Made by a program: the position numbers and the translations under genes
Assembly: GCF_031127905.1 (NCBI RefSeq)
Contig: NZ_JARXIC010000036.1
Coordinates: 1 to 34,037 of the forward strand
Origin: Thalassobacterium sedimentorum
Lineage (GTDB): Bacteria > Verrucomicrobiota > Verrucomicrobiia > Opitutales > Coraliomargaritaceae
Direction: 5' to 3'
Length of the DNA stretch: 34,037 bases
Shown: piece after piece, positions 18,023 through 32,438 of the stretch
How the letters are laid out: every line of letters starts with the position of its first letter
Position numbering within the stretch: position 1 is the first letter of the stretch
Notes under the pieces: generated by a model
Told to the model about the DNA's origin: nothing
Seen by the model: only the letters and a program-made list of their open reading frames with translations
The model's database searches: none

Positions 18023-18053
18023 CGGCCCCGGTTCAGAGAACCGAGGATACGAT
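18023..18053. repeat. Direct repeat copy 2, with internal hairpin
   Basis: Second copy of the 31-nt unit at 17929. Here the core forms a perfect hairpin CGGTTC-AGA-GAACCG (18029-18043). It ends 11 nt before the stop codon of the minus-strand sulfatase. Confidence 0.7.
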
Positions 18054-18064
18054 AGGGACTTTCC

Positions 18065-19675
18065 CTAGCGATCACGCAGTCGATCTGGCATGGCTGTTGG
18101 CACATAGGGCGTGCCGCCTGATCTGTCGTCGCGAAGGTGTTCCGCTGGGGTGGGATTCTTGAACTCGGCGTAAGGCTTGCCCTTGGCGTTCAGCCACCAG
18201 TTCTCCCAATTGATGGATAGCTTCTGAACGAGTTCGGGATGCGAGCTGCTGAGGTCCACGGTTTCGCTGCGGTCCTTGGCGATGTTGTAAAGTTCCCAGT
18301 CCTTGCCGTCGACGGCGGTGAGTTTCCAATCACCTGCGCGAATGGCTCGATGATCATAGAGCTGGAAATAAAGGGCGTCGTGCGGCTCGCGGACTTCTCC
18401 TTGGAAAATCGGTAATAAACTTTTGCCAGGGAGTTCTGGCAGGGCTTTGCCTTTGCCTGCGGCGGCGTAGGTGCTGCCTGCAAGTTCGAGAAAGGTTGGC
18501 ATGAGATCGATGATGTGTGCGGGTTGCGTGACGATCGAATTCGGACGGGCGATTTGATTGGGCCACCAGGCAATAAAGGGTGTGCTGATGCCGCCTTCGT
18601 GTTGATTGCGTTTATACAGGCGCAGGGGGGTGTTGCTGACGTTGGCCCAGCCCATGCCGATTTCCCAATTGGAGCCGGGATCGCCTGGGAGCTTGTCTTG
18701 GGCGAGCATGTTTTCGTCGGTGCGTGCGTAGGGCGAGCCGCCGTTGTCGCTCATGAAAATCACTAGCAGGTTTTTATCCAGTCCGGCTTCTTTCAGATTT
18801 TGCAGCAAGCGGCCGATGTTATGATCGAGACGGTCGACCATGGCCGCGTAAACTGCCATGCGCAGGTCCTCGAGTTCTTTTTGTGCGGGGCTGAGCGATT
18901 CCCATTCGGGCAGATTGCTTGGGTGCGCGGAGAGTTTGACTTCATCGCCCATGATGCCGAGCGCTTGCATGCGTGCGAAACGTTGGGCGCGAATGGCGTC
19001 CCAGCCGGCCTTATAGGTGCCGCGATAACGTTCGATGTCTTCGCGGGGCGCCTGTAGCGGATTGTGTGGCGCGTTATACGCGAGATACATGAAGTAGGGC
19101 TTGTCGGGGTGGGCGGCTTTGGATTCTTTGATGAAGTCGATGGCGTAGTCGGTGACGGCGTCGGTGACGTAGAAGTCCTTTGTCTGTGGTTTGAAAGGAG
19201 TCTTATCTAGGCGAAAGGATTGGTCGATCGGGGGGAAGAATGCGCTGGCGCCACTAAGGTGTCCGAAGAAACGGTCAAATCCGCGATCAATCGGGCTGCC
19301 ATTGAGATGCCATTTGCCTAGAGCGAAGGTCGCATAGCCTGCCGGACGCATGACCTCGCCGAGCGTCGCGCCGCGTTGCACACCGAGCCCTGTGACGGGC
19401 CAGTAGTGGCCAGACATGATGTTGGCCCGTGACGGTTCACATTTGGAGGCGTTGTAAAATTGAGTAAAGCGCAGGCCTTCTTGAGCGAGTCGGTCTAAGT
19501 TGGGCGTATTGATTTCGCTGCCGTAGCAGCCTAAGTCGGAATAGCCCAGGTCATCGGCGAGTATGTAAATGATGTCCGGCTGCTCTGAGGCCGCGGTAGC
19601 GGTTGCGTTTCCTAGCGATAAGGCCAGCGCGAGCGCGATGAGTGCACGTAAGGGGCGGTGTAGTCGTTGTGGCAT
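18065..19675 (-). CDS. Secreted type I sulfatase (CEPSR), S1_4-like
   Basis: 536 aa with a leader ending near TATAAS before EQPDIIYILADDLGYSDLG. FGly motif C79-E-P-S-R, preceded by YNAS. GKWHLNG, YLAYNAPHNPLQAP, YKAGWDAIRAQRF and MSDNGGSPYA follow the pattern of arylsulfatase A-like S1_4 enzymes; the assignment is from memory. It shares the middle region with the sulfatase at 14934, so the two are probably paralogues on opposite strands. There is no accessory domain; the C-terminus is short and basic (MPDRLRDR). It is the only sulfatase here on the minus strand and is divergent from the GH106 gene, with one palindromic operator candidate nearer each gene in the 93-bp spacer. Confidence 0.93.
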   Translation of the reverse strand: MPQRLHRPLRALIALALALSLGNATATAASEQPDIIYILADDLGYSDLGCYGSEINTPNLDRLAQEGLRFTQFYNASKCEPSRANIMSGHYWPVTGLGVQRGATLGEVMRPAGYATFALGKWHLNGSPIDRGFDRFFGHLSGASAFFPPIDQSFRLDKTPFKPQTKDFYVTDAVTDYAIDFIKESKAAHPDKPYFMYLAYNAPHNPLQAPREDIERYRGTYKAGWDAIRAQRFARMQALGIMGDEVKLSAHPSNLPEWESLSPAQKELEDLRMAVYAAMVDRLDHNIGRLLQNLKEAGLDKNLLVIFMSDNGGSPYARTDENMLAQDKLPGDPGSNWEIGMGWANVSNTPLRLYKRNQHEGGISTPFIAWWPNQIARPNSIVTQPAHIIDLMPTFLELAGSTYAAAGKGKALPELPGKSLLPIFQGEVREPHDALYFQLYDHRAIRAGDWKLTAVDGKDWELYNIAKDRSETVDLSSSHPELVQKLSINWENWWLNAKGKPYAEFKNPTPAEHLRDDRSGGTPYVPTAMPDRLRDR

Positions 19676-19707
19676 GGGTCTAATGTTTTGTGGTAATTAT
19701 TATCCTT

Positions 19708-19721
19708 AAGAATTGTTTCTT
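19708..19721. promoter_or_regulatory. Palindromic operator candidate, site 3a
   Basis: AAGAATTGTTTCTT has arms AAGAA/TTCTT, like the four other sites. It lies 32 bp upstream of the minus-strand sulfatase start (19675) and 29 bp from site 3b. On the minus strand GATAAT follows the site and could serve as -10. Confidence 0.65.
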
Positions 19722-19730
19722 GTTATAGTC

Positions 19731-19765
19731 TTGACCCGCAGAGTGCAATAAGAATCATTTCTTAT
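19731..19765 (+). promoter_or_regulatory. Promoter with palindromic operator candidate, site 3b
   Basis: TTGACC (19731-19736) is followed 13 nt later by AAGAATCATTTCTT (19750-19763), extended to ATAAGAA...TTCTTAT (19748-19765). The GH106 ATG is at 19769. A transcript started from this -35 would have almost no leader, so GH106 mRNA may be leaderless or nearly so. Confidence 0.65.
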
Positions 19766-19768
19766 AGA

Positions 19769-22700
19769 ATGAAACCTTTGTCACTTTTCAACCCTAGGAC
19801 TGATTCCGATTCCACTATTAGTCACGCTCAGGCGGACTTTCAACGGGCTTTTGAGGACCCGCCAGCGGAGTTGCGCGGAAAACCATTTTGGTCGTGGAAT
19901 GGAGAGCTCAATGAAGAAGAACTGCTGCGTCAGATGGGAGTCGCCAAGTCGATGGGGATGGGGGGCGTTTTTATGCATTCCCGCACAGGTTTGAAGACGG
20001 AGTATCTGGGCAAGGAGTGGTTTGAGCTGATCAATAGTTGCTCGCAGCAGGCGAGTGAACTCGGCCTCGAAGGTTGGCTTTACGATGAAGATCGCTGGCC
20101 TAGCGGCAGTGCGGGCGGCAAGGTGACTAAGGGCCAAGCGCATCGGATGCGTTCCATTATCTTACGTCAATATGCGGCAGGTGAAGCGATTGAATGGCCG
20201 GAGCTGGAGAACTTTATCGAAGCGCATTATGCAGATTTGGATGGCTTGCACTTGAAGCAGTATGACTCGGTTGCGCATCAATCGGTGGACGTGGTGCCTG
20301 CGGGCCGACAGCTCTTGATATTTGTCCGGGAAATTCATCCATCGCATTCATTCTATAATGGTGGCTCGTATCTGGATACTTTAAGTCGTTCGGCGACGGA
20401 TGCATTTATCGAATCGACGCATGAAAAATACCGTGCGCACTGTGGCGACCATTTTGGCAAAGCAATCAAGGGCGTGTTTACGGATGAGCCTCATCGCGGG
20501 TTTATTCTGTGTGATGCGGTTGAACAGCCGGGGGCGTCGGATTCCGCGCGAGCGATCCCCTATACGGAAGCACTCTTTGAAGAATTTTCGCAACGCTTCG
20601 GTTATGAACTGCGTGGACGATTGCCGGAGCTCTATTTTCAGTATCATGGGGAGAGGCTTTCCAAATTAAAGTGGCATTATGCCGAACTGCTGCAGCAGCT
20701 TTTCATCGAAAACTGGGCGCGTCCTTGCTTGGACTGGTGTGAGTCGAACGACTTGCTGCTTACAGGACACGTGCTGCACGAAGATTCACTCGCGGCGCAA
20801 GCAGTGCCTTGTGGTTCATTGGCGAGATACTATGAGCAGATGAGCTATCCTGGGATCGACGTGTTGACGCAGGATTGCCGCGCATACTGGGTGGCGAAGC
20901 AGGTGGTGTCCGTCGCGAGACAGCAGGGGCAGCCGTATGTGCTGTCCGAATTGTATGGCTGCACAGGGTGGCAAATGGGTTTCGAGGGGCACAAGCAAAT
21001 CGGGGACTGGCAAGCCTTTCTCGGTGTCAATCTTCGCTGTCATCACCTAGCGTGGTATTCCATGGCGGGGGAGGCGAAACGTGATTACCCCGCAAGTATT
21101 TTTCATCAATCCGCATGGTATCCAAAATACAAATACGTTGAGGATTATTTTTCTCGGGTGAATTTAATCTTACAACAAGGTCAGCCGGATTGTGACGTAT
21201 TGGTGATTCATCCTAATGAGTCGATTTCGGCGCAGTTTCATTTAGGCTGGGCCACTTGGCTACGATCGATTTCGCCGGCGGTGGATCAGCTGGAGACGAA
21301 ATTTGTTGAACTCTTCCATTGGCTGACGAATAGCCAAATCGATTTTGATTATGGCGATGAGGAACAACTGTCACGTCTGGCAGAAATCGAGGTCGTGGAT
21401 GGGCAAGCGTATCTGCGCTTCGGTCAGATGCGGTATCGCAGCATCGTGGTCGGTGGCTTAGAAACGATGCGCGGCACGACTTTGTCGTTGTTGGAAGCCT
21501 TTCAATTAGCGGGCGGAGCGGTCATCTTTGCTGGTGAGGTCCCCGCTTATCTGGATGCCGAACGCAGTCGTGCGCCGCGTGCTTTTGCGCAGCAGGCGCT
21601 CGCATGCGCCTGGGAGCGGGATGCATTGGTTGATTGCCTGCGGGAAAATAGCGATCAGTTGCTGCAACTCAACGAAGGTGCGAGTGTCGCGGATGTGATT
21701 AGTCATGTGCGGCGCTTGGATTCTGGAGAAGTTTTTATCGGGTTAGTGAATACGACAGAAACGCAATTGAAGCAGGTTCAAATTGATCTCCGCCAGAGCG
21801 GTCGAGTGGAGCGCTTGAATTGTCGCAGCGGCCAGATTGAGGCAGTTGTAGTGACATCGCATGCGGATGGCCTGCGCTGGTGGGTTGATTTCGAGTCGCT
21901 CGGTGAGCACTTGTATCGAGTCGTGCCTGAGACGGAACAATCTGAGAGCGCAGAACCTGAACGTGTATCCGCTGCGCCATTTTCGGTGCCGATCGAGGGG
22001 CCGTTTGATTATTCATTGAGTGAGCCGAATACATTACTGTTGGAGCGTGCTCGTTATCGTTTAGATGATGGAGAGTGGAGTGAGTGCCGGGATATTCTAC
22101 GTCAGGATACGGCGATTCGTGACACGCTCGGTTGGCCGCAAGTGTCTGGAGAGATGGTGCAGCCTTGGTGTCGTCCTAAGAACGACGACGTTGTTAGCAA
22201 GAAGTTGACGCTGGAGTTTCCCTTTAATGTTTCGCAGATCCCCGCAGCACTTGACTTACTGGCAGAGCAACCAGAACGCTGGCGCATTTCGCTCAATGGA
22301 CGTGTCATCCTCTGCGAAGATCTGAGCCATTGGCACATTGATATCGCGTTGAAGCGTATTCAATTGCCGGTCGAGTATTTACGACAAGGTGAAAATTGCA
22401 TCACCATGGAGACTGATTTGTCACAAGACACCGATCTTGAAGCGATCTACTTGCTCGGCGATTTTGGTGTTTACCGTAAAGATGAAGATTGGGAGATCGC
22501 TGCATCGCCGAAGCAGGTCTTTGTGGGGGATTTGGTGGAGCAAGGATTTCCTTTCTACACAGGGGCTGTTACCTATTGTTTGCCGCTTCCGAATGCTTTG
22601 TGTGAGCAAGCCATGGATGTGGAGCTTCCTGAGTATTCGGGGGCCTGCGCTGAAGTGATACTCGGCCAGCATTCAGAGTTAATTGCCTTTCCACCGAGTC

Positions 22701-22933
22701 GAACCAGCTTGCCCATGTCATCGGATGACACCTGCTTTAAGGTGAAGCTTTATCTGACGCGTCAGAATCTATTTGGTCCTTTGCACCGAGTGCCGAAAGA
22801 ACAAGGGATGACACGTCCCGATTCCTATCGGACTGTTGGGGATGCTTATAGTGAGGCGTATCAATTATTCCCAAGTGGTTTGTTGACATCTCCGATTGTG
22901 CATCTGTCAGCGCCGTTCGTCTCGAATGAGTGA
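19769..22933 (+). CDS. Alpha-L-rhamnosidase, GH106
   Basis: 1054 aa, no signal peptide. The N-terminal third carries the GH106 core: PFWSWNGELNEEELLRQM, GVFMHSRTGLKTEYLG, and GWLYDEDRWPSGSAGG (about residues 38-120). Two acidic candidates for catalysis or metal binding are Glu240 in VFTDEPHRG and Glu394 in VLSELYGCTGWQ, both in regions conserved in GH106. The C-terminal part (from about 750) has a galactose-binding-like beta domain (WRISLNGRVILCEDL, LLGDFGVY). GH106 enzymes remove alpha-L-rhamnose from plant pectin RG-II, RG-I or algal ulvan-type oligosaccharides. Lack of a leader suggests cytoplasmic action on imported fragments, as for the GH78 enzyme. The ATG at 19769 is the only Met before the conserved core and lies right after operator site 3b. 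Confidence 0.92.
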   Translation: MKPLSLFNPRTDSDSTISHAQADFQRAFEDPPAELRGKPFWSWNGELNEEELLRQMGVAKSMGMGGVFMHSRTGLKTEYLGKEWFELINSCSQQASELGLEGWLYDEDRWPSGSAGGKVTKGQAHRMRSIILRQYAAGEAIEWPELENFIEAHYADLDGLHLKQYDSVAHQSVDVVPAGRQLLIFVREIHPSHSFYNGGSYLDTLSRSATDAFIESTHEKYRAHCGDHFGKAIKGVFTDEPHRGFILCDAVEQPGASDSARAIPYTEALFEEFSQRFGYELRGRLPELYFQYHGERLSKLKWHYAELLQQLFIENWARPCLDWCESNDLLLTGHVLHEDSLAAQAVPCGSLARYYEQMSYPGIDVLTQDCRAYWVAKQVVSVARQQGQPYVLSELYGCTGWQMGFEGHKQIGDWQAFLGVNLRCHHLAWYSMAGEAKRDYPASIFHQSAWYPKYKYVEDYFSRVNLILQQGQPDCDVLVIHPNESISAQFHLGWATWLRSISPAVDQLETKFVELFHWLTNSQIDFDYGDEEQLSRLAEIEVVDGQAYLRFGQMRYRSIVVGGLETMRGTTLSLLEAFQLAGGAVIFAGEVPAYLDAERSRAPRAFAQQALACAWERDALVDCLRENSDQLLQLNEGASVADVISHVRRLDSGEVFIGLVNTTETQLKQVQIDLRQSGRVERLNCRSGQIEAVVVTSHADGLRWWVDFESLGEHLYRVVPETEQSESAEPERVSAAPFSVPIEGPFDYSLSEPNTLLLERARYRLDDGEWSECRDILRQDTAIRDTLGWPQVSGEMVQPWCRPKNDDVVSKKLTLEFPFNVSQIPAALDLLAEQPERWRISLNGRVILCEDLSHWHIDIALKRIQLPVEYLRQGENCITMETDLSQDTDLEAIYLLGDFGVYRKDEDWEIAASPKQVFVGDLVEQGFPFYTGAVTYCLPLPNALCEQAMDVELPEYSGACAEVILGQHSELIAFPPSRTSLPMSSDDTCFKVKLYLTRQNLFGPLHRVPKEQGMTRPDSYRTVGDAYSEAYQLFPSGLLTSPIVHLSAPFVSNE

Positions 22934-23006
22934 GCGCAAGAGAATGGTCTCTCATTCTTAAAATTAATGACGGCCGCATGTCTGTGGTGGTCGTCACTTT
23001 TTCTAT

Positions 23007-29953
<6,947 letters not shown>

Positions 29954-29961
29954 CGTGACGC

Positions 29962-30020
29962 ATTCAAGGGCAGGGATGCCCTTGTTCCGGTTTAGCTCCA
30001 CAGGGCATCCTTGCCCTGTG
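29962..30020. repeat. REP-like double hairpin, copy 1
   Basis: Two stem-loops lie 8 nt after the GH9 stop: AAGGGCA-GGGA-TGCCCTT (29966-29983) and CACAGGGCA-TCCT-TGCCCTGTG (29999-30020), joined by GTTCCGGTTTAGCTC. The same unit follows the RAYT gene in the same orientation at 30724-30780. It probably also acts as an intergenic mRNA-stabilising or terminating structure for the GH9 transcript. Confidence 0.88.
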
Positions 30021-30088
30021 CTGCTGCGAGTGGCGACTCTAATTTCTGGCTGGTGTTCGCGTTCTAAATTTCTAACATCCACTTTTAG

Positions 30089-30724
30089 ATGAGTGAGTTT
30101 CTCAACCCCTATGCGTACATCGACCAGCACGGCCTGAATCTGCCGCACTGGCAGCAAGGGGAGGCTTTTGTTTTTGTTACATGGCGCATGGCGGACTCTC
30201 TACCTGAAAATGTTTTGCGCGCTTGGTCATCCGAGCGCAGGATTTGGTTCGAGAAACACCCGTTGCCTTGGGATGCATCGACGCGTGCCGAATACCGTGA
30301 GCGTTTTACGCAGCGGATTGAGCGATGGTTGGATCAGGGCAGCGGATCGTGTGCGCTCAGTGACCCAACGTTTCGTTTAATCGTCGAGGGAGCACTTTCG
30401 CATTTTGAAGGTGAGCGTCATGCTGTTCGGTCATACGTCATCATGCCCAATCATGTGCATATTTTATTTCAACCTTTGAGTGGCTGCCTGCTGGAAGATA
30501 TTTTGCATACATGGAAAAGTTATTCGTCGCAGCAGATTATGAAGACAACGAAGCATACTGGTGAATTTTGGAGTGCGGGCTATTGGGATCGCTTGATTCG
30601 CGATCGGACTCATTTTGAACGTTGTGTCCGCTATATCCGTAATAATCCAGCAAAAGCGAAACTGAATCCTTCGCAGTTTAGTTTGTATGAGAACGAAGCA
30701 CTGACTTGTGAGTCAGAAAGGTGA
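30089..30724 (+). CDS. REP-associated tyrosine transposase (RAYT, Y1_Tnp family)
   Basis: 211 aa. The HUH metal-binding motif is MPNHVHIL (His122 and His124), and the probable nucleophile is Tyr182 in CVRYIRNNPAKAKL, the hallmark C-terminus of IS200-like RAYT proteins. FVTWRMADSLP near residue 28 is the usual first strand. RAYTs are single-copy, vertically kept transposases that are thought to mobilise REP palindromes rather than themselves. Here the gene is bracketed by two near-identical REP-like double hairpins, the second starting at the last base of its own stop codon, which is the expected RAYT arrangement. It appears intact and is unrelated to the metabolic genes on either side. Confidence 0.93.
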   Translation: MSEFLNPYAYIDQHGLNLPHWQQGEAFVFVTWRMADSLPENVLRAWSSERRIWFEKHPLPWDASTRAEYRERFTQRIERWLDQGSGSCALSDPTFRLIVEGALSHFEGERHAVRSYVIMPNHVHILFQPLSGCLLEDILHTWKSYSSQQIMKTTKHTGEFWSAGYWDRLIRDRTHFERCVRYIRNNPAKAKLNPSQFSLYENEALTCESER

Positions 30725-30780
30725 TTCAAGGGCAGGGATGCCCTTGTTCCGGTTTAGGAAGCAGGGCATCTTGCCCTGTG
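30724..30780. repeat. REP-like double hairpin, copy 2
   Basis: Two stem-loops: AAGGGCA-GGGA-TGCCCTT (30728-30745) and CAGGGCA-TCT-TGCCCTG (30762-30778). The first 34 bases are identical to copy 1; the second hairpin has lost one loop base and has a different linker (GAAG). It overlaps the last base of the RAYT stop codon and ends 21 bp before the 3' end of the symporter gene. Confidence 0.88.
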
Positions 30781-30800
30781 GCGTTGTGTCTCGGTATGCG

Positions 30801-32228
30801 CTATGTGTCTTTGCCCGCTTTGGCTTCAAGTAAACGCTGCGTTTCTTCGGCACGTTGACGACTGATCGGGTAGAACCACATTAGAAAGATCGCAAGTACC
30901 AGGCCGAGTGACTGAAAGCCGATGAGTAGGGCTTTCATTTTTACGGCGGTTGCTTCGTCCAAGCCAGAGGCGTCGACCACCTGTGGGTCGTAGCCTGCCG
31001 CCGTTGCCATGTAACCACCGAGCCCAAAAGTAATGCCTTGGGCCGCTTTGAGTGCGAAGCCTTTGACGGAACTAAACATGCCTTCGCGGCGGCGTCCGGT
31101 TTCGAGTTCGTCGTCATCGCAGACGTCGGCCACCATCGAGTCAATCATCAGCCAGCAACCCTGCATGCCAATGAAGGTGATGCCGCCGACTACGTAGAGG
31201 GCCCATGGCCAGCGTGGATCGATCGCGAAGAAATTAAGTATGGTCCCGAGGAGAACAAAGCATAGGCCGACTAACATGGCCGAGCGTTTGTTGAAGCGCG
31301 TCGAGAGATAGCCGATGAAAAACATGCTGACATAAGATAACCCAACCGCGAGTGTTGTGAACCATCCCGTGAAGTCACCAATTGCCTTTTCGCTGCCATT
31401 GAACACATAGTGCAACATCAGTAGCGGGGCGATGCTTTGCGCCGAGAAGAGCGCGACGATAATGGTCACGTAGGCGATGAATAAGATGACGAAGGGCTTA
31501 TTCGTCATCGTGTATTTGATCGCGGGCAAAAGTTTGATCGGTTCTTGCGTTTCAATTTCAAGGTCCTCTTTACAGCCAAAGGTTGGAATCAGACCGGAGA
31601 TTAATACGATAACAGCCACCCCGACTGTGACCCAGAAAGCACCTTCACCTAAGTTCGGAAAGGTATCTGCGGCTGCGAGCCGAAAGAGCCAACCGGCGGA
31701 GACTGACCCGATGAGCCCGATATACATGCGCCAGACGATGACGCGCGTTCGTTCATCGTAGTTGGGCGTGAGCTCGAAACCTAGCGCAGTATAGGGAACT
31801 ACAAACAGTGTATAGGCGACTGCAAGCAGGCTGCCAATCGTGACGATGTAAAAGAACGGGATATTACTGAACCATGGGTTCTGCGCGGTTTCTGCTCCCA
31901 TCGGTGTCCACAATAGGGGCAACAGTAGGGCGCAGGCAATGACTCCGAAAAACATCAAGGGGCGGCGACGCCCGTATTTTGTTTTGAGGTTGTCGGACAA
32001 GTTGCCAATCCACGGGTCGGTAAAGGCATCGATTAACCGCGGAAAGGCCAAGGCCATGCCCGCCAGCGCTGGACTCAAGCCAAAGTGCTGCACGTAGACC
32101 AGCGTGCCGAGCGCGGTCAAGGTGTTGAACATAAAGTTATCCGCTAGACCACCAAATCCCCAGGTAACTTTCGTGCGTAAGGGCACGCGTTTTTGGCCAG
32201 GTATGTGAGGGATGTGTGTAGAACTCAT
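30801..32228 (-). CDS. GPH-family (MelB-like) sugar:cation symporter
   Basis: 475 aa integral inner-membrane protein of the major facilitator superfamily with about 12 hydrophobic segments. The N-terminal pattern WGFGGLADNFMFNTLTALGT, PRLIDAFTDPWIGNLSDN and TKYGRRRPLMFFG is typical of the glycoside-pentoside-hexuronide:cation symporter family; PYTALGFELTPNYDERTRV and a central charged loop (CKEDLEIETQEP) also fit. Family members import glycosides or uronides with H+ or Na+. Given the cytoplasmic rhamnosidases in the locus, import of rhamnose- or uronate-containing oligosaccharides is a reasonable inference. A shared palindrome lies 81 bp upstream of the ATG, which ties it to the same regulon despite the RAYT between it and the GH9 gene. 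Confidence 0.92.
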   Translation of the reverse strand: MSSTHIPHIPGQKRVPLRTKVTWGFGGLADNFMFNTLTALGTLVYVQHFGLSPALAGMALAFPRLIDAFTDPWIGNLSDNLKTKYGRRRPLMFFGVIACALLLPLLWTPMGAETAQNPWFSNIPFFYIVTIGSLLAVAYTLFVVPYTALGFELTPNYDERTRVIVWRMYIGLIGSVSAGWLFRLAAADTFPNLGEGAFWVTVGVAVIVLISGLIPTFGCKEDLEIETQEPIKLLPAIKYTMTNKPFVILFIAYVTIIVALFSAQSIAPLLMLHYVFNGSEKAIGDFTGWFTTLAVGLSYVSMFFIGYLSTRFNKRSAMLVGLCFVLLGTILNFFAIDPRWPWALYVVGGITFIGMQGCWLMIDSMVADVCDDDELETGRRREGMFSSVKGFALKAAQGITFGLGGYMATAAGYDPQVVDASGLDEATAVKMKALLIGFQSLGLVLAIFLMWFYPISRQRAEETQRLLEAKAGKDT

Positions 32229-32305
32229 GGAGATGCTAAAGGTTCACCTATTGATTAAACAGAAATACAGTTTGTTCTAATGATTATCCAGGTGACAGAA
32301 TAAAG

Positions 32306-32327
32306 CAACAAGAAAGGTTTCTTGTTG
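32306..32327. promoter_or_regulatory. Palindromic operator candidate, site 4
   Basis: CAACAAGAAA-GG-TTTCTTGTTG is a palindrome with two perfect 10-base arms; the core AAGAAAGGTTTCTT (32310-32323) is identical to site 2. On the minus strand TTGTTG inside the right-hand end, followed 17 nt later by GATAAT, is a plausible promoter for the symporter gene (start 32228). Confidence 0.75.
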
Positions 32328-32421
32328 TTCTCGGATTGGTCATTTGATTGGTGCTAGTGGCGCTTATTTGTTGGAGCGGTATCGCATTATAGAAAGTAGA
32401 AAGTCAGTTTCGTATGAGCGG

Positions 32422-32429
32422 GCTAAAGG
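32422..32429. repeat. Target-site duplication, left
   Basis: GCTAAAGG directly abuts the left inverted repeat of the IS4-family element and is repeated at 33900-33907. Confidence 0.88.
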
Positions 32430-32438
32430 CCAATGTCT

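Larger units (their letters stand above)
17820..18064. other. Intergenic spacer between convergent genes, with repeats
   Basis: No gene is visible in these 245 bp between two convergent stops. The spacer holds a CTTCAC-TT-GTGAAG hairpin (17837-17850) and two 31-nt direct repeats 94 bp apart, described separately. It looks like a mosaic of dispersed intergenic repeats and may also end transcription from both sides, although no strong hairpin with a T-run is obvious. Confidence 0.6.

Noticed and set aside
17929-18053. Two spaced repeats as a CRISPR remnant
   Set aside because: Only two imperfect copies with a 63-bp gap and no cas genes; a dispersed intergenic repeat is more likely.
22938-22958. 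Possible terminator or sixth operator after GH106 (AGAGA-ATGG-TCTCT and AGAATG-GTCTCT-CATTCT)
   Set aside because: Stems are only 5-6 bp, there is no T-run, and the arms differ from AAGAA/TTCTT, so neither reading is convincing.
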